Of a stretch of 64,000 nt of DNA, positions 10,972-20,242 are shown piece after piece (position 1 is the stretch's first letter; every line of letters begins with the position of its first letter). A program made the position numbers and the translations under genes. The DNA is from Platerodrilus igneus (Eukaryota; Arthropoda; Insecta; Coleoptera; Lycidae). The stretch lies in NCBI GenBank assembly GCA_036346225.1, contig JARFIW010001255.1, positions 496,001-560,000 on the forward strand. Direction: 5' to 3'. The notes below the pieces were generated by a model. It made no database searches, was not told where the DNA came from, and was given only the letters and a program-made list of their open reading frames with translations.

Positions 10972-10973
<2 letters not shown>
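9272..10973 (+). repeat. right (3') LTR of element A
   Basis: The 1.70 kb copy begins TGCTGTAATTATAGG and ends GAACACAGCA at the next TA array. Compared with the left LTR it lacks about 70 bases near 10055 and has scattered substitutions. It repeats four of the primer-site-like motifs just before its end. Confidence 0.85.

Positions 10974-11013
<40 letters not shown>
10974..11013. repeat. (TA)n microsatellite, right flank of element A
   Basis: A TA array follows the LTR end directly. The short 'YIYIYI' open frame across it is an artefact. Confidence 0.95.
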
Positions 11014-11016
<3 letters not shown>

Positions 11017-11309
11017 ATTTGTATTTCTTGACCTTCTTTTATATAATATTACTTGAAATTTCGTTTCTTGGAAAAATTTCTTCCACTCTGGACAGACCTG
11101 CACCTTGACGAAGTTCTAAAATACTACAACGGGTAAAATGGCTTGCGCGTTTCAATGATCTAAAAAGCCGAACTATAGGTTTAACCAAATTAATGGGGTC
11201 TTCAGTGAGGAACAAAACTAAGACAGGTCCCCGAAAAAGGGCAGCAGCTTTTTCGGTACTTAGAGTGGCAGAGACCATAGGGGTCGATATGACATTCTAC
11301 GACACACTT
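11014..11309. other. unassigned stretch before the second RTE fragment
   Basis: This stretch has higher GC than its surroundings. A 79-codon minus-strand frame (11039-11278) is present but carries no motif I recognise. It may be 5' untranslated sequence of the non-LTR element that follows. Confidence 0.3.
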
Positions 11310-12236
11310 GTGCGAATGTGGAATGCAACGGGAAACCGCCACATTACCTCCCAAGTACACTGCGTATAGAAATTGTTAGTAAAGATGATGACATCCTTTG
11401 GGGTAAAAAATTCTGGCGGTAAAATAGTCCCCCATTCGGATGTCCTGGAGGGGACTACTTCGGGGGATATGATCCGAAAGTATAAAAACAGATCCGTGAA
11501 CATTCTGAGAGTCAGAGCGTGGAATGTCAGAAGTATGAAACAAGTAGGTAAGCTAGAGAACCTAAAAATCGAAATGGATAGGTTAGCACTAGATATAGTA
11601 GGGATCAGCAAAGTCCGCTGGCCAGAGGCGGAGGTTTTTGAAGTGGAGACTTCAGGGTAATTCATATAGGATCAGAGGAAGGAAATTCGGGTGTGGAGAT
11701 AGTTATGCGAAAAAAAAAGAGAACGATGTATTGAAAACTACTTACAAAAAACGAAAGAGTACTTACTCATGGTTAGATTAGAATTTAAACCCGTAAATAC
11801 AATAATAATACTAGTATACCTGCCCACCTCTAGCTACAGTGAGGAAGAAGTAGAGGCGATCTACAAAGATATTGAAGACATATTAAGATAAGTAAAAGGA
11901 CATGAAAATTTAATAATTACCAGGGATTTTAATGCAGTGGTAGGTAATGGTAGGGAAAGAGCGTTAGTAGGTTTATTTGGTTTAGGCACGAGAAATGACA
12001 GGGTAAATAGGCTGTTAGAATTATGCGACAAAAACAATTTAACTATCACAAATACATTATTTCAACATCATGCTAGAAGATGATTCATGTGGAAAATGCC
12101 AAGAGATATAGGAAGATATCAAATATATTACATTGTTGTTAGACAACGGTTTAGGAATTAAATAAAAAACCGTAGAAGCTACTCAGAAGCAGATATAGAC
12201 ACTGACCACAACATCGTAATTATGAAAATAAACGGC
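11310..12236 (+). mobile_element. RTE-like non-LTR retrotransposon fragment, endonuclease half
   Basis: This plus-strand copy belongs to the same family as the minus-strand fragment at 1-2768: positions 12068-12236 match the reverse complement of about 2600-2768 with few differences. It keeps the 5' leader and the endonuclease but is cut at the Met-Lys codons just after 'DTDHNIVI' and is joined there to a BEL/Pao fragment. The RT half is missing. Confidence 0.75.
11373..12236 (+). pseudogene. apurinic-type endonuclease domain of the RTE-like element
   Basis: The open frame 11373-11660 contains 'RAWNVRSMKQVGKLENLKIE' and 'LDIVGISKVRWP', the start of an exonuclease-endonuclease-phosphatase domain with its Asn and Glu-like active-site positions. 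Across frameshifts near 11655 and 11890 the domain goes on: 'IIILVYLPTSSYSEEE', 'DFNAVVGNGRERALVG', and ends in 'DTDHNIVI'. By family it nicks target DNA to start reverse transcription. The copy is inactive. Confidence 0.75.
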
Positions 12237-12880
12237 TTTTGGCATTGAATGCTTTAAACGCGATGCTATCGATTACACTAAAAGCAGATACTGCTTAAGA
12301 TTTACGGTGTGTTTTAAATACGTTTTCACAATCCTTAGCAATTTTGAAAGCACTAGAATTTGATACAAACTATGCAATTTTATCCTTTTTCATATACTTT
12401 AAGAAAAGTTGAATATTAGTACCCGAACAAGGTTTGAAACAATACAGTAATGTTGAAATTCCAACATATCAAAATGTATATCAATTTATGGAGAATCAAT
12501 GCAAGGCGCTTGAATCTGTTCAGCATTTAACAAATACGATGCCAACTAAGTCCGTTTCTATTAATTCTAAGATAAAAAATAATCTGAAGAGTTACAATAA
12601 GTCTTCATTTTCGTATTGCAATGGCGTATCCGTTACGCCTACAGATTCTAATTTAAGATGTTATTTGTGTCAAGAAGCACATGTGCTATCATGCCACAAA
12701 TTTCTGAAAAAATCTCCAAATGACAGAAACACATATGTAAAACAAAACAACTTATGCGCCAATTGCCTACATCATTCTCACAGTGTACAACGTTGCAACT
12801 TGCTTTATCGTTGTCGCACTTGTCATTCCAAACATCATTCCACCTTACATATTGCAAAGATTACCAGTAGAGGGTGAGGT
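12237..12880 (+). pseudogene. BEL/Pao retrotransposon gag remnant
   Basis: The open frame 12434-12877 contains a zinc-binding block with the BEL/Pao pattern: 'CYLCQEAHVLSCHKF', 'LCANCLHHSHSVQRC' and 'CRTCHSKHHSTLH'. Upstream, across stops, 'SQSLAILKALEFDTNYAILS' and 'PTYQNVYQFMENQCKALESV' fit the gag region before the zinc knuckles. Neither end of the element is present: the left joins the RTE fragment and the right runs into a minisatellite. Confidence 0.75.
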
Positions 12881-12908
12881 GCATTTGAGGACAGCGCCAC
12901 CGCCACCG

Positions 12909-13055
12909 CGCCACTAATCGCTTTCTAATGGATTTTCTCATTAGAAACCCATTAGCACTAATCGCTTTTTAATGGGTTTTCTCATTAAAAGCATTAGCAC
13001 TAATCGCTTGTTAATGGGGTTTCTCATTAAAAACCCATTAGCACTAATCGCACCC
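12909..13055 (+). repeat. minisatellite of hairpin-forming units
   Basis: Three units of about 44 bases plus a partial one start with GCACTAATCGC. Each holds an inverted repeat, TAATGGGTTTT and AAAACCCATTA, around a short CTCATT loop. The first unit changes both arms together (CTAATGG..., ...CATTAG) and so keeps part of the pairing. Confidence 0.75.
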
Positions 13056-13215
13056 TTTGTTTGTTGTATTGTCGCAAGCTCCATGCGTAATTAAAAACTG
13101 AGCTAGCCAACGCAATTAAAATTATATATATTGAAAATAAAAAATTGACAAATTAAAAATTTTATCTTTTAATTCACAAAAAGGGCGTACATGGGTATTG
13201 CTACATTATCACAAC
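13056..13215. other. AT-rich stretch with no recognised feature
   Basis: Nothing is recognised between the minisatellite and the TA array. Confidence 0.5.
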
Positions 13216-13216
13216 A

Positions 13217-13265
<49 letters not shown>
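13216..13265. repeat. (TA)n microsatellite, left of fragment C
   Basis: A TA array with one CA interruption stands left of the protease fragment. Confidence 0.95.
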
Positions 13266-13266
<1 letters not shown>

Positions 13267-13966
13267 CGAAGAAGAATAATCCGCATTTGGAATGCAAATG
13301 CATGTTTATTAATGTACATTAACAGTTATAAGATGAAATAAAAACCCAAGAGGAAGAAGTTGAGCCAGAAATAATAGAAAAATTTTGTTTGCCCATAATT
13401 GAAATTAAAATTTTTGAAAAGAATTTAGGAGCATTATTAGATTCAGGAGCTGAGGCGAGTTTAGTATCGGAGGAATTCCTCAATGAAATTAATGATAAAG
13501 TGTGTGACAGGATAATGCCAATAAAAAGAAGTCACCTGGTTGCGCCGAATATAAAGCGATTTGCTGTTGTGAATAGCGTAGTTATTTTAAAAGTAGAGTT
13601 AGGTTCAGTTAGCTGTGAACAGAAATTTATAATTGTACCTGGGTTAAAGTTTAAAGGGATATTAGGGATATTAGGACCGAAATGTACATATCTGTCAATA
13701 ACTTTTGTAAATAGCGGTAAATAAAGATTGTATGATTGTTGTATTATTTTGTGATTTTATTGAATGGTGTGTGAATGGGAAGGAAGAATGATTGAAAATT
13801 TAGGTATCGGAGAAGAGACACAGCTGAGCTAGCCAGGGAAACTGCTGAAGATATTTTGTTGCAGCAGAAGAATCCGGGTAAGAAATATTTTTATAAAATT
13901 TTATGTTTTTTTGTAAATCGGTTGTTGACGCTAGAGAGGTTAATCCCATTGATCCACGATACGCAG

Positions 13967-13968
<2 letters not shown>
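13266..13968 (+). mobile_element. Gypsy-like fragment C between two TA arrays
   Basis: The fragment contains a protease gene piece like that of element D and ends ATACGCAGCA right at a TA array, which fits an LTR 3' end of this superfamily. The part between the protease and the LTR end is short, so RT, RNase H, integrase and most of the LTR have been deleted. No second LTR is visible. Confidence 0.6.
13389..13724 (+). pseudogene. aspartic protease fragment, element C
   Basis: The frame has 'LLDSGAEASLVSEEFL' (catalytic Asp-Ser-Gly), 'IMPIKRSHLVAPN' and 'FIIVPGLKFKGILGI', closely like the element D protease at 38232-38560. The last 15 residues are unrelated, which marks the deletion joint at about 13675. 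It is a non-functional remnant. Confidence 0.75.

Positions 13969-14004
<36 letters not shown>
13969..14004. repeat. (TA)n microsatellite shared by C and B
   Basis: The array separates the ACGCAGCA end of C from the TGCTATGA terminus of B. Two LTR elements are thus inserted in one TA tract. Confidence 0.95.
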
Positions 14005-14006
<2 letters not shown>

Positions 14007-14180
14007 CTATGAACTGGATTATCGTGCCCCAGGCTTGGGCAGCCATTTTAATTATGCTATGATACTCTCACAATTATTCGTGCCCCATCGTTTGGGCGGC
14101 CATATTAATTGTGCTATGTATTAACTGGATTTGCTATGAACTAACTGGAACTATCGCGGACCGACCTTGTGTCAACCAAT
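14005..14180 (-). promoter_or_regulatory. tandem primer-site-like motifs at the LTR end of B
   Basis: In the element's sense (minus strand) there are at least two clear copies, TGGCTGCCCAAGCCTGGGGC (14026-14045) and TGGCCGCCCAAACGATGGGG (14083-14102), with a weaker one at about 14152-14177. The terminal word TGCTATGA (plus strand) recurs at 14005, 14054 and about 14132. This mirrors the arrays in A, D and E. Confidence 0.55.
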
Positions 14181-14869
14181 AACAAAACTTGATATGATAA
14201 CGCCGCACTCGGTATCAATGGCGTATTCTACTTATAACTCCACCTCTCTGTGTTTATCTCAATCAACTTACACTCCCACTAAGGTTATTATTCTGCCTCG
14301 ACTTATTTTATTTTGAATTATAAAATGAAGTTAATTGAATTCCATATAATAAAAACAAATATTATGTACAGGTTTTAAAAATTAATAAAATACACTTTTC
14401 AATCAATCAAAATTATAAGTCTTATTTATCTCAAAAATTTATATGTTTTGCCATCAATCTAAAGTCACCAAAAACTATTCTTTTATTTTCAAAGAAGGCT
14501 GGAAGGTTCAAAACCCCTTTATTATTTTACGTGCTTTCAACGTATGCAAAAGTTCGTTGCCGACTCTGTTACACTATTTTATATTAATTAATCAATTCAA
14601 TATTCATTTTCAAATAAAAAAATATGTCTTGAAACTAAAAAGATCTAACCTGGTCTATTTACTTCGTGCTTCTTTATTCCTTCCTCGCAACCAAAATTAT
14701 CGACGCATCCATCATCAACTAACATCAATTAGAATTCTCCATGCATTATTATACCATCTATCGTATTCAAAATTATTTTCCACCAATTCGGAATTATTAT
14801 ATACCCATTTGAAATATTATCTATCCACACGCTTGAATTATTGCATTTAAATTATTGTCGTCACCCTCT

Positions 14870-15165
14870 GGATTATTATTGTCAGACTTAGAGTTTATTC
14901 TCACCAAACTTAGAACATTTTCATCCTCGTCAAACTTAGAATCATGCACCCAAACTTAGATTTATTATCGTCTAACTTAGAATATCATCGTCATCCGACT
15001 TAGAGTTTATTCTCCCCAAACTTAGAATTATTATCGTCCAACTTAGATTATTATACTCCCATCTCAGAATTTATTCTCACTAAACTTAAATTTATTATCG
15101 TCCAACTTAGAATTATTCCACACCAGCCTCGAATTATTGTCGTCAAACTTAGAGCCCTATTATTA
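14870..15165. repeat. degenerate minisatellite inside the LTR of B
   Basis: About a dozen imperfect units of the type 'aaacttagaattattatcgtc' follow each other. Unit length varies around 20-26 bases. Confidence 0.7.
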
Positions 15166-16143
15166 TTATATTTTAGTTTAAATAAATTTCCAAAATTCTA
15201 CTTACGTTCATCGGCATTAGAAATTTTCATATTCGTAGCACTATCTGTCATTAAACACTTTTACTATCAAAATAGTATTACGTACGCGTTACTCCTTGAC
15301 TCATAGTGACACAGCTGGGCCTTGTTGAGTTGAAAACTGAGCTCTGTTATCATCCTCGCTGTTAATATATGGTTGATATCTCACTTCGTCTGTGGGTTTG
15401 GCCTACTAATTTTAACCAATGAAGTCTCTCTATTTCCTACACTTAAAGTAGTTTTCTGATGTAACATTCTCGGCCTTTCGAGTAATTGTTGTTTGCTTAC
15501 AGATGCTTTGTTATCAGGCATGCGGTGTTTTGAGAAATATAATCGCTTTTCCATATTATACACAAATACCTGAGGAAATTCGACTTTCAATTTTCATATA
15601 TACTTGTTTATTCACGCATTTATAATTACATTTACTATTAAAAATTCTTAATTGTTTGTACGCACTTACACTACGCTTCTTTAAACTTTATCTCTTATCT
15701 CCGTATTATCATAAATAATTAGAATTCTTTTTGAATGCGTGTTTAATTATATGAACTATGCTCACTTCTAAATACGCGTGCTTCCACTGAAAAATATAGT
15801 TGTTTGCCTTACTTAAAATTACCAAAACTCTATATACCGGGTGTTAAATATCTGTTATTTACCTAATGCATGAATTACTTATTTCTATGCTAACTATGCG
15901 TCCAATTGTTACTATTTGCGTCGCTTAAAACTACTTATACTTTATATACAGGGTGTTAAATACCTACTATTTACAAACTATCCCAATTACTCAATTTTCT
16001 CCTAAATAAATGCAGTTTTCTGCTTCCTATTGTGATTTCTGATTACTACACGACCATGGCTATAAAATACACCCTTAAACAACCCCTTATCACAGCATTA
16101 TTCCCCTAAATTAAAATATAAAATTTTAAAACAATGCACTTTT

Positions 16144-16175
16144 TGGCGCCCAACGTGAACTTAAACTCACATTGG
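16144..16175 (-). promoter_or_regulatory. hairpin with inverted primer-site motif before 3' LTR of B
   Basis: In minus sense the sequence is CCAATGTGAG, a short spacer and TTCACGTTGGGCGCCA. It has the same arms, spacing and position relative to the 3' LTR as in element A (9190-9226), although the surrounding sequence differs. Confidence 0.5.
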
Positions 16176-16397
16176 TCTAGAATTGTTATATTTTTATTTT
16201 CCTTTTGAAAACTAACTCTTCCTTTATTAATCCCATATTTACATTTACCTAATCTCATTCCTATGTCCTATTATACTACCCTATTCATACCTATACCTAT
16301 ACCTATTCCTATATCCAAATCCTATTCTATTATCCTATATACACCTATTCATAAATTTATTTTACATTTTATCTATCTATTTGTTTTTTTGTATGGG

Positions 16398-16824
16398 TTA
16401 ATCAAATTTATTTCTAACTTCCCTCTTATTACTCTTGAATCTGGGTCCTTTCAATTGATATTTCCTACTTGTACTTTTAAATCTGGGTCCTTTTAATTCA
16501 TCTTTCCTAATTGTACTCTTACTATCTATCCTATAACCTAAAAATTTAACCTTACTTTGAAAAAATTCGCACCTCTCTAAATTCAAAATCAAACCAGCTA
16601 TATTTAGCTCTAACAAAATCCTCTACACTATCACTAAATATTAATACCTCATCCACGTAGTGGATACTAAATTCCTCATACGGTCCCAAAATATTCTGCA
16701 TCGCATTCACTAATGCAGCCGTACTCGAGGACAAACCAAACGGGACTACCCTAAATTGATATATTTTTTCTTCTACTGAAAAACCCGTATACTTCCTTGA
16801 TTCTCGCGCTAATGCTATCATCAC
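16398..16824 (-). pseudogene. element B reverse transcriptase core, truncated
   Basis: Two overlapping frames (16552-16824, then 16398-16616) hold 'YTGFSVEEKIYQFRVVPFGL', 'SSSTAALVNAMQNILGPYEE' and the catalytic box as 'YVDEVLIFSD', where the second catalytic Asp is Glu. The frame then shifts to 'LERCEFFQSKVKFLGYRID' and ends in a twofold repeat of 'LKGPRFKS'. Most of the RT fingers are missing between 16830 and 16960. The copy cannot be active. Confidence 0.75.
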
Positions 16825-16958
16825 TTCTCTTCACGACGACTACTAATGGATTCACAAAATGTGTACTGGAGCTTTCTATAATATCTTCATGTAACATTTC
16901 TTCAATTTCTTCCTTCACTATAGCCCTATAGGCTACTGGAGTAGGATATATTTTAGTG

Positions 16959-17657
16959 TTAAATGGTTCTGTTATTTACTACTTCCAACTTGTGCACATA
17001 ACCCGTGGAAATTCTCGACTTCGACCCTATTAATTCTGAATGCTTACTCAATAATATATTTACCCTATTTCTTAAATCATCTGGATATTTAATCTCTTCA
17101 TTTTTATTACCCTCATTATCTATCTCATCATTAAACTGATTAATATTCACGCAGTCGTCTTCTATTTCAATATTACCTTTTTCATACCATTTAATATATT
17201 TACCATTACACTCAATCTCTTTGCATTCCGCATTTATCTTCAACCCCAACATATCTATAATATTCATCTCAAACATAACATCTATCTTTAGTCCAGGTAC
17301 TACCATAAAATCATTTTCCCATTTCATATCTCCCATTTCACATCTCAGAATTACCATTTCATTTATTACACTAAATCTCTTATTATTTGGTGCCACCAAA
17401 TTACACCTCGCTATAGCTATAGCTTTATCCCCAAATTTCTCTCGTTTAACAAACTCTTCCGCAACAAGTGATGCTTCTGCTCCAGTATCAATTAACACTC
17501 TGACTATTTTATCTTCCACCTTTAAATTAATTATTGGTAATAAGTTCCTTTTAAATCTTCCTAATTCATTATCCATTTCATGTTTAATAAACTCGCGCTG
17601 GTGTTTATATCCGTTAATCCGTAGAATTCTCCTTAGTTCGTCCGTACTCAAAAATCC
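16959..17657 (-). CDS. element B aspartic protease and start of RT region
   Basis: The minus-strand frame enters from the GGATTTT site and reads 'SGFLSTDELRR', then 'VLIDTGAEASLVAEEFVKRE' (catalytic Asp) and 'MVVPGLKIDVMFEMNIIDML'. It continues into the spacer with 'HSELIGSKSRISTGYVHKLE', the connection to RT also seen in A at about 7760-7830, before it breaks. Retropepsin-type protease of a Gypsy element. Confidence 0.8.
   Translation of the reverse strand, partial: GFLSTDELRRILRINGYKHQREFIKHEMDNELGRFKRNLLPIINLKVEDKIVRVLIDTGAEASLVAEEFVKREKFGDKAIAIARCNLVAPNNKRFSVINEMVILRCEMGDMKWENDFMVVPGLKIDVMFEMNIIDMLGLKINAECKEIECNGKYIKWYEKGNIEIEDDCVNINQFNDEIDNEGNKNEEIKYPDDLRNRVNILLSKHSELIGSKSRISTGYVHKLEVVNNRTI
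17648..17657 (-). promoter_or_regulatory. gag-protease -1 frameshift site of B
   Basis: In minus sense: CAG GAT TTT TGA. The heptamer GGATTTT and the stop directly after it are identical to element A. Confidence 0.65.
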
Positions 17658-17998
17658 TGATTTCGCGTTGAAGGTCCTGCCTGACTCGTTATCTCTTCGT
17701 AAATGCGATTCGCATTCCTTATTTGCGTGCAATTAATATTCCTTGCGTGCGTCCGTCGATCAACATTTTCTTGCCTATTTATTTCTCTATTATTTCCTTC
17801 ATGATTCGTTCTCTCTATCTGTCGCCTTGGTATTTTTCCCGTGTTCCTGTTTTGCCTAAAATCATTATTAAAGTTGCTATAGTTCTCCCTATTAAAATTT
17901 CTGCCACGATCATAATTATAATTGTTTCGTTGATAATTACTCCGAGTCTCATTATTTCTTATAAAATTCGTGCGTCGATCCCCAACATTATTTTCCAT
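17648..17998 (-). CDS. element B gag, C-terminal tail only
   Basis: The 116 residues are very rich in Asn and Arg ('NYQRNNYNYDRGRNFNRENY') and end 'GPSTRNQDF' before the stop, the same ending as in A. Capsid and everything upstream are lost at the joint with the LTR remnant near 18008. Confidence 0.7.
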   Translation of the reverse strand: MENNVGDRRTNFIRNNETRSNYQRNNYNYDRGRNFNRENYSNFNNDFRQNRNTGKIPRRQIERTNHEGNNREINRQENVDRRTHARNINCTQIRNANRIYEEITSQAGPSTRNQDF

Positions 17999-18009
17999 TT
18001 TACAATCAT

Positions 18010-18370
18010 TGCGTGTTTAATTATATGACGATGCTCACTTCTAAATACGCGTGCTTCCACTGAAAAATATAGTTGTTTGCCTTACTTAAAATTACTAAAA
18101 CTCTATATACCGGGTGTTAAATATCTGTTATTTACCTAATGCATGAATTACTTATTTCTATGCTAACTATGCGTCCTATTGTTACTATTTGCGTCGCTTA
18201 AAACTACTTATACTCTATATACAGGGTGTTAAATACTTACTATTTACAAACTATCCCAATTACTCAATTTTCTCCTAAATAAATGCAGTTTTCTGCTTCT
18301 TATTGTAATTTCTGATTACTACATGACCATGGCTATAAAATACGCCCTTAAACAACCCCTTATCACAGCA
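18010..18370 (-). repeat. truncated 5' LTR of element B
   Basis: The 361-base segment matches 15737-16097. In the element's sense it starts TGCTGTGATAAGGGG, next to a TA array. Confidence 0.8.

Positions 18371-18397
<27 letters not shown>
18371..18397. repeat. (TA)n microsatellite between B and a mariner-type element
   Basis: The array separates the outer end of element B from the CAGAGTGTCTG terminus of the mariner-type element. Confidence 0.95.
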
Positions 18398-18401
<4 letters not shown>

Positions 18402-19304
18402 GTGTCTGCTTTTACGTGTCACGGCAAATATTTCGGCTATTATAAGAATTTCAGAAAAATGTTATCTACAAAAGTTGTGTAACTTTTTATTTGCAATAAT
18501 ATGTCAAAATAGAAAAAGCAATAGAGCATCAAATTTTTGAGATATAGAAAATACATTCAAAATTTTAAATGGAACATACCCATTGTTATTACATATTCTT
18601 AAAGTGCTTAAAATTTTCTTTCCAACGATATATTACTTAATAATAATTGAACATAGAAATTTGCAAGACATCGCTGAGATCTAATTATTAAATTTCTTCA
18701 TGCTTTTTGTAACATACATGGTGTTATTTGATCATACGCTCTTCGAATGCGATGTTTAAGGATATCAAGACTCTCTGGGCGCGTTACATAAACGTGCTGT
18801 TTGAGATATCCCCAAACAAAAAAAAATCTAAATCAAAAGATCTGGTGATCTTGCTGACCAGTTTATGGGATCTTCATTTCCGATCCATTTTGAACCAAAC
18901 ATGAAGATCAACAATGCGGAATTAAATTACTAAGAAACAACTGTTAAAAAGAGCTATCAATTGTTTCGCCGCCCACTGTTTTGAATGCTTATTTCAAATA
19001 GACGCCTGATGTTAAACGCTATTTAGTAATCGATTTCTGCGCTTAATTGATTAGATAATTATTATTGAGAGATATATTATTGGAAAGTAAATTTTAAGCA
19101 CTTTCAGAATATGCAATAATAATGCGTAAATTCTATTTAAAATTTTGAATTGCCTTGCTGTATCTCAAAAATTTGATGCTCTATTGTTTTTCTTATTTTG
19201 ACATGTTATTGCAAATAAAAAGTTACACAACTTTTGTATATAACATTTCTCTGAAATTCTTACAATAGTCGAGATATTCGCTGTGACACGAAAAAACAGA
19301 CACA

Positions 19305-19307
<3 letters not shown>
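18398..19307. mobile_element. non-autonomous mariner-type element with long inverted repeats
   Basis: The ends CAGAGTGTCTGCTTTTACGTG and (reverse complement of the right end) CAGTGTGTCTGTTTTTTCGTG begin inverted repeats of about 260 bases (18398-18655 and 19050-19307). The about 390-base centre, read on the minus strand at about 18720-18930, resembles the C-terminal part of a mariner transposase (a degenerate 'LDFFLFGD' and following residues). It lies within TA repeats, as expected for a TA target. Deletion derivative of a larger element. Confidence 0.75.
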
Positions 19308-19344
<37 letters not shown>

Positions 19345-19351
19345 ATATATA

Positions 19352-19394
<43 letters not shown>
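19308..19394. repeat. (TA)n microsatellite with interruptions
   Basis: A long TA tract with two TGTATG interruptions follows the mariner-type element. Confidence 0.95.
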
Positions 19395-19396
<2 letters not shown>

Positions 19397-20097
19397 TAAA
19401 CGAACCAGGTACCGATAGGAGATCTTATGCAGACACTTGGATTCTTTAATTAGATTTGAAATATGGGTTATTATTTTGCTAGCTAAGGATTGGTAACATC
19501 CACGACCTTGTACAGTGTTTATTACAATTGAATGTTTAAAGTGACCATTAAGTTAATTTATAATACATGTCTGGAATAAAATGATATTAACTATTTCAGT
19601 CACCAATTACGGTATTCTCTTTCATAGTAACCGAACCTAGCACCTCTTTCTTGGGGGTATATGAAGGGTATTGCTCTATGCTACTACACTACTTTTACTC
19701 CCAGCACTGTTCACAATATATTTACACTTTCATTGGTCCCTATTCATTTCCTTTGCCTCTGCAACATCCATACATTGCTATTGGGATAATCTTTTGTTCT
19801 TCAGACCACTCACCTTTGTTCTGTTGCTGTTGATCTTTTCTTTTCATCGTTAAAATTTAAAATACAAATAACTAACACTTCCACTTTCATCAAATAATGA
19901 TCACAATTATCTGATTTAAATCACACAGACTACAGCCACATAACCTGTCCGCACTTAATTGTAAAATAAAACTAAAATACTTAAAAACCTTGACGCCTTT
20001 GTCGCGGCTCAGCTCTTCGTTTGGCGATATGGCAGGAAATTTGCAGTCTGCATTCTGCGCGCGACGGACGCACGCTAATCCTATTGTAATGAAAGAT
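19395..20097. other. unassigned stretch, possible LTR-like start
   Basis: The stretch begins TGCTAAACGAACC directly after a TA tract, which may be another LTR start, but no second copy is in the window. Short open frames (19651-19853) carry no recognisable motif. A GC-richer patch lies at 20000-20080. Confidence 0.3.
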
Positions 20098-20188
20098 GGG
20101 GGCGGCTCCGTGGCGTAGTTGGTATGCGTGTGACTACTATGCCTAAGATCCCGGGTTCGAATCACGACGCGAGCTACATATTCCCCAA

Positions 20189-20190
<2 letters not shown>
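20098..20190 (+). mobile_element. SINE family 1, tRNA-derived head
   Basis: The sequence GGCTCCGTGGCGTAGTTGG fits an RNA polymerase III box A (TGGCGTAGTTGG) and CGGGTTCGAATC fits box B. It matches the head of the complete copy at 54275-54573. The body is missing: the copy runs into a TA array. The acceptor stem does not close well, so it is not a functional tRNA gene. Confidence 0.7.

Positions 20191-20239
<49 letters not shown>
20191..20239. repeat. (TA)n microsatellite
   Basis: The TA array directly follows the SINE head. Confidence 0.95.

Positions 20240-20242
<3 letters not shown>

Larger units (their letters stand above)
3770..10973 (+). mobile_element. Gypsy-like LTR element A inserted in a TA array
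   Basis: Two direct repeats (3770-5541 and 9272-10973) flank gag, protease and part of reverse transcriptase, all on the plus strand. The LTRs begin TGCTGT and end ACAGCA, a six-base terminal inverted repeat, and are bordered on both outer sides by TA repeats. After the RT core there is only an 0.8 kb purine-rich tract, so RNase H and integrase are absent. Together with the frame breaks this makes it a non-autonomous copy. Confidence 0.85.
14005..16097 (-). repeat. 3' LTR of element B
   Basis: The 2.09 kb repeat runs from TGCTATGA to TATCACAGCA on the plus strand. Its last 361 bases (15737-16097) match 18010-18370 closely. It has no convincing gene; the frame at 14443-14850 shows no motif. 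Short imperfect CTATATACMGGGTGTTAAATA repeats lie at about 15830 and 15945. Confidence 0.75.
14005..18370 (-). mobile_element. Gypsy-like LTR element B (minus strand)
   Basis: The coding parts (gag tail, protease, RT core) read on the minus strand. The left repeat 14005-16097 is the full 3' LTR; the right repeat 18010-18370 keeps only 361 bases of the 5' LTR and is joined directly to gag, so the rest of the LTR, the primer site and the gag start are deleted. Both outer ends (TGCTATGA on the left, CACAGCA on the right) abut TA arrays. No RNase H or integrase is present. Confidence 0.8.

Noticed and set aside
10912..11103. Open frame with repeated Tyr-Ile over a TA array
   Set aside because: It is produced by the TA repeat, which has no stop in that frame. 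The same holds for 13856-14124 and 48861-49061.
19890..20165. 91-codon minus-strand frame
   Set aside because: It starts inside the tRNA-like head of a SINE read backwards. No motif is present.
20098..20170. Possible tRNA gene
   Set aside because: Boxes A and B are good, but the acceptor stem does not close well and the sequence matches the head of a SINE that occurs several times.
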